In this document: one piece after another, positions 62,352 through 64,000 of the stretch
Layout of the letters: the number at the start of each line of letters is the position of its first letter
How positions within the stretch are numbered: position 1 is the stretch's first letter
From: Methanobacterium sp.
Lineage (GTDB): Archaea > Methanobacteriota > Methanobacteria > Methanobacteriales > Methanobacteriaceae
Length of the DNA: 64,000 nt
Direction of reading: 5' to 3'
Assembly: GCA_030017655.1 (NCBI GenBank)
Contig: JASEIM010000001.1
Location: 62,001 to 126,000 of the forward strand
Position numbers and translations under genes: made by a program
The notes under the pieces: generated by a model
What the model saw: only the letters and a program-made list of their open reading frames with translations
Database searches by the model: none
Told to the model about the DNA's origin: nothing

Positions 62352-64000
62352 ATGGATAAAAAATCTGTTAAACCATTAGAAGAACTACTGGATTCAGTTA
62401 GAGATATTGATGGTTTTCCCATAGGGGAAGATGAAGATATTCTAGCCCTTTCTGACCCTCCATTTTATACTGCTTGTCCTAATCCCTATATTGAAGAGTT
62501 TATTGAAGAATACGGAACTCATTATGATCCAGAGAATGATGATTATAAAAGGAAACCATTTATTGCGAATGTGAGTGAAGGAAAAAACTCTTCCATTTAT
62601 AATGCTTTTTCATACCATACTAAAGTACCACATAAAGCAATTATCCCCTTCATTGAACATTACACCGAACCTGGCGATATTGTTTTTGATGGGTTTTGTG
62701 GTAGTGGAATGACTGGAGTCGCTGCCCAAATGAGTAATAGAAAAGCGATTTTATCAGATATTTCTACTGTCGCCAGTTTCATTGCATATAATTATAATAA
62801 TCCGGTTCATCCTAAAGAATTTGAAAAAAAAGCTAATGAGATTATAAAAGCCGTAGAAAAGGAATGTGGCTGGATGTATGAAACATATCATAGAGGCTTT
62901 GATTCTAAATCAAATGGTATTTTTTCTGATGATAAAAGTTATCAAAAAGGTGTAATTAACTATACAGTTTGGAGTGATGTTTTAATTTGTCCTTATTGTA
63001 ATGCAGAATACGTTTTTTGGGATGCTGCAGTAATTAAAGAAACTAAAAAAGTTAAAAGTGATTATTTATGTCCTGAATGTGACGCAAAAATCACTAAAAA
63101 GAGTTCAAAAAGGGCGTTCGAAGAGTTCTTTGATAATTCATTAAGGAAAAAAATTTCTCAAGCAAAACAAGTTCCTGTGTTAATAAACTATAAATTAGGT
63201 AAGAAAAAATTTGAGAAAGTACCTGATAAACATGACTTAAATATATTAAAAAAGATTAACGAAATGGAAATTCCGTTTTGGTATCCTACTAATGAGCTTC
63301 CTAATGGTTTCAACACAGAACAGCCTAAAAGATCTCATGGAATAACTAACATACATCATTTTTATACAAAAAGAAATCTGTGGGTTTTAAGTAGCATTTG
63401 GGAAAAAATTAAAGATACTAATTTAAAAATAATGCTCTTAATTTTACTCGTAAACAATTCAAGAATGTCAAGATACGGATCAAGGACTGGAAATGTATCT
63501 GGAACTTTATATGTCCCATCAATGATGAAAGAATTAAATGTATTAGAATACTTAAAAAGGAAACTAAAAGGACAAAGAGGAATTTTAAATCCATTAAAAT
63601 CATTAAATAAATGTTTAACGGAAAATAGTTCAATATCAATTAATTCTATTACAATGTTAAAATTGAAAGATAATTCTGTTGATTATATTTTCACTGATCC
63701 TCCATTTGGTTCAAATTTGATGTATTCTGAACTAAATTTAATAACTGAATCTTGGTTAAAAGTGTTTACAAACAACAATAAAGAAGCAATTATCAATAAA
63801 ACACAAAATAAAGCTTTAAATGAATATACAGAGTTAATGACACAAAGTTTTAAAGAAATGTATCGAATTCTTAAACCTAAGCGTTGGATAACAATAGTTT
63901 TTCATAATTCAAAGGCTTCTGTGTGGAATTCTATACAAGAAAGTGTTAATCGAGCTGGTTTCATTATAGAGCAAGTCACAACTCTTGATAAACAACAAGG
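62352..64000 (+). CDS. PglX-like DNA methyltransferase of the BREX locus (3' end outside window)
   Basis: Open from ATG 62352 (GAGGAGGAAT upstream) to the window edge, 549 codons visible. Motif I FDGFCGSGMTG lies at about 115-125; catalytic motif IV TDPPFGSN at about 445-452, an N6-adenine/N4-cytosine type signature. An early LSDPPFYTACPNP (about 36-48) is typical of the DUF1156-associated group. A zinc-ribbon insert (CPYC...CPEC) is at about 215-240. BREX methyltransferases mark host DNA for self/non-self discrimination. Expected helicase, PglZ and BrxA genes would lie to the right. Confidence 0.75.
   Translation, partial: MDKKSVKPLEELLDSVRDIDGFPIGEDEDILALSDPPFYTACPNPYIEEFIEEYGTHYDPENDDYKRKPFIANVSEGKNSSIYNAFSYHTKVPHKAIIPFIEHYTEPGDIVFDGFCGSGMTGVAAQMSNRKAILSDISTVASFIAYNYNNPVHPKEFEKKANEIIKAVEKECGWMYETYHRGFDSKSNGIFSDDKSYQKGVINYTVWSDVLICPYCNAEYVFWDAAVIKETKKVKSDYLCPECDAKITKKSSKRAFEEFFDNSLRKKISQAKQVPVLINYKLGKKKFEKVPDKHDLNILKKINEMEIPFWYPTNELPNGFNTEQPKRSHGITNIHHFYTKRNLWVLSSIWEKIKDTNLKIMLLILLVNNSRMSRYGSRTGNVSGTLYVPSMMKELNVLEYLKRKLKGQRGILNPLKSLNKCLTENSSISINSITMLKLKDNSVDYIFTDPPFGSNLMYSELNLITESWLKVFTNNNKEAIINKTQNKALNEYTELMTQSFKEMYRILKPKRWITIVFHNSKASVWNSIQESVNRAGFIIEQVTTLDKQQ

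Noticed and set aside
1..64000. tRNA, rRNA, riboswitch or insertion sequence
   Set aside because: None was recognised when reading both strands; weak hairpins were judged terminators or chance. A covariance-model scan would be decisive.

Overview
The window comes from a methanogenic archaeon, most likely a member of Methanobacteriales (Methanobacterium or a close relative). Indicators are a methanogen-type nif cluster (nifE-nifN-nifX-like-ferredoxin), an archaeal myo-inositol-phosphate synthase, ribosome binding sites of the GGAGGTGATC type, archaeal TATA elements and oligo-T terminators, very long PAS-rich sensor kinases, and low GC content. The genus is inferred from general knowledge, not from a database search. 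No rRNA, tRNA, CRISPR array or insertion sequence was found.

Layout. 0-5 kb: end of a nitrogen-fixation operon (NifE missing its N-terminus, NifN, a NifX-like protein, a 2[4Fe-4S] ferredoxin), then a bis-MGD molybdenum/tungsten oxidoreductase. 5-14 kb: inositol-phosphate synthase followed by membrane proteins (small-multidrug-export type, DedA, HdeD/DUF308, a 14-TM MFS exporter, a voltage-sensor-like K+ channel, a MacB/FtsX-like ABC pair, AI-2E family). 14-15 kb: two decayed genes, a frameshifted amidohydrolase remnant and an AlkD-type DNA glycosylase with an in-frame TGA. 15-23 kb: housekeeping and hypothetical genes, including a DrrAB-type ABC exporter, a GalT/HIT-like protein, an MBL-rhodanese fusion with an altered metal motif, and a DUF362 iron-sulfur protein. 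23-36 kb: two giant paralogous PAS histidine kinases (1752 and 1047 aa) flank a rifampicin-phosphotransferase-like protein and its partner. 36-40 kb: UDG-superfamily protein, an RHH regulator with a 59-aa companion, and two low-complexity secreted proteins.

40-45 kb is a scarred region. An acylphosphatase gene carries an in-frame insert made of two short palindromes, and the DNA just downstream holds a cluster of the same kind of palindrome. A HEPN-MNT toxin-antitoxin pair is bracketed by a 126-bp direct repeat that includes the first third of the acylphosphatase gene. An exonuclease III gene is frameshifted.

45-64 kb looks like a defense or DNA-processing island. It holds a protein built of 25 tandem 31-residue CxxC...CxxC units; an operon of two DUF488 proteins, a dual-OB-like protein and a helicase-DUF1998-TPR-HEAT fusion; an ADP-ribosylglycohydrolase; an EVE-like plus HsdR_N-like nuclease (candidate modification-dependent restriction enzyme); a two-gene operon of a 61-aa protein and a Rad50/SMC-like ATPase; and the start of a BREX locus resembling type 3 (BrxF-like, BrxC/PglY-like, PglX-like methyltransferase), which runs off the right edge.

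The least explained items are the 25-unit zinc-module protein, the DUF488/helicase operon, the SMC-like two-gene unit, and the palindromic element that has invaded a coding sequence.
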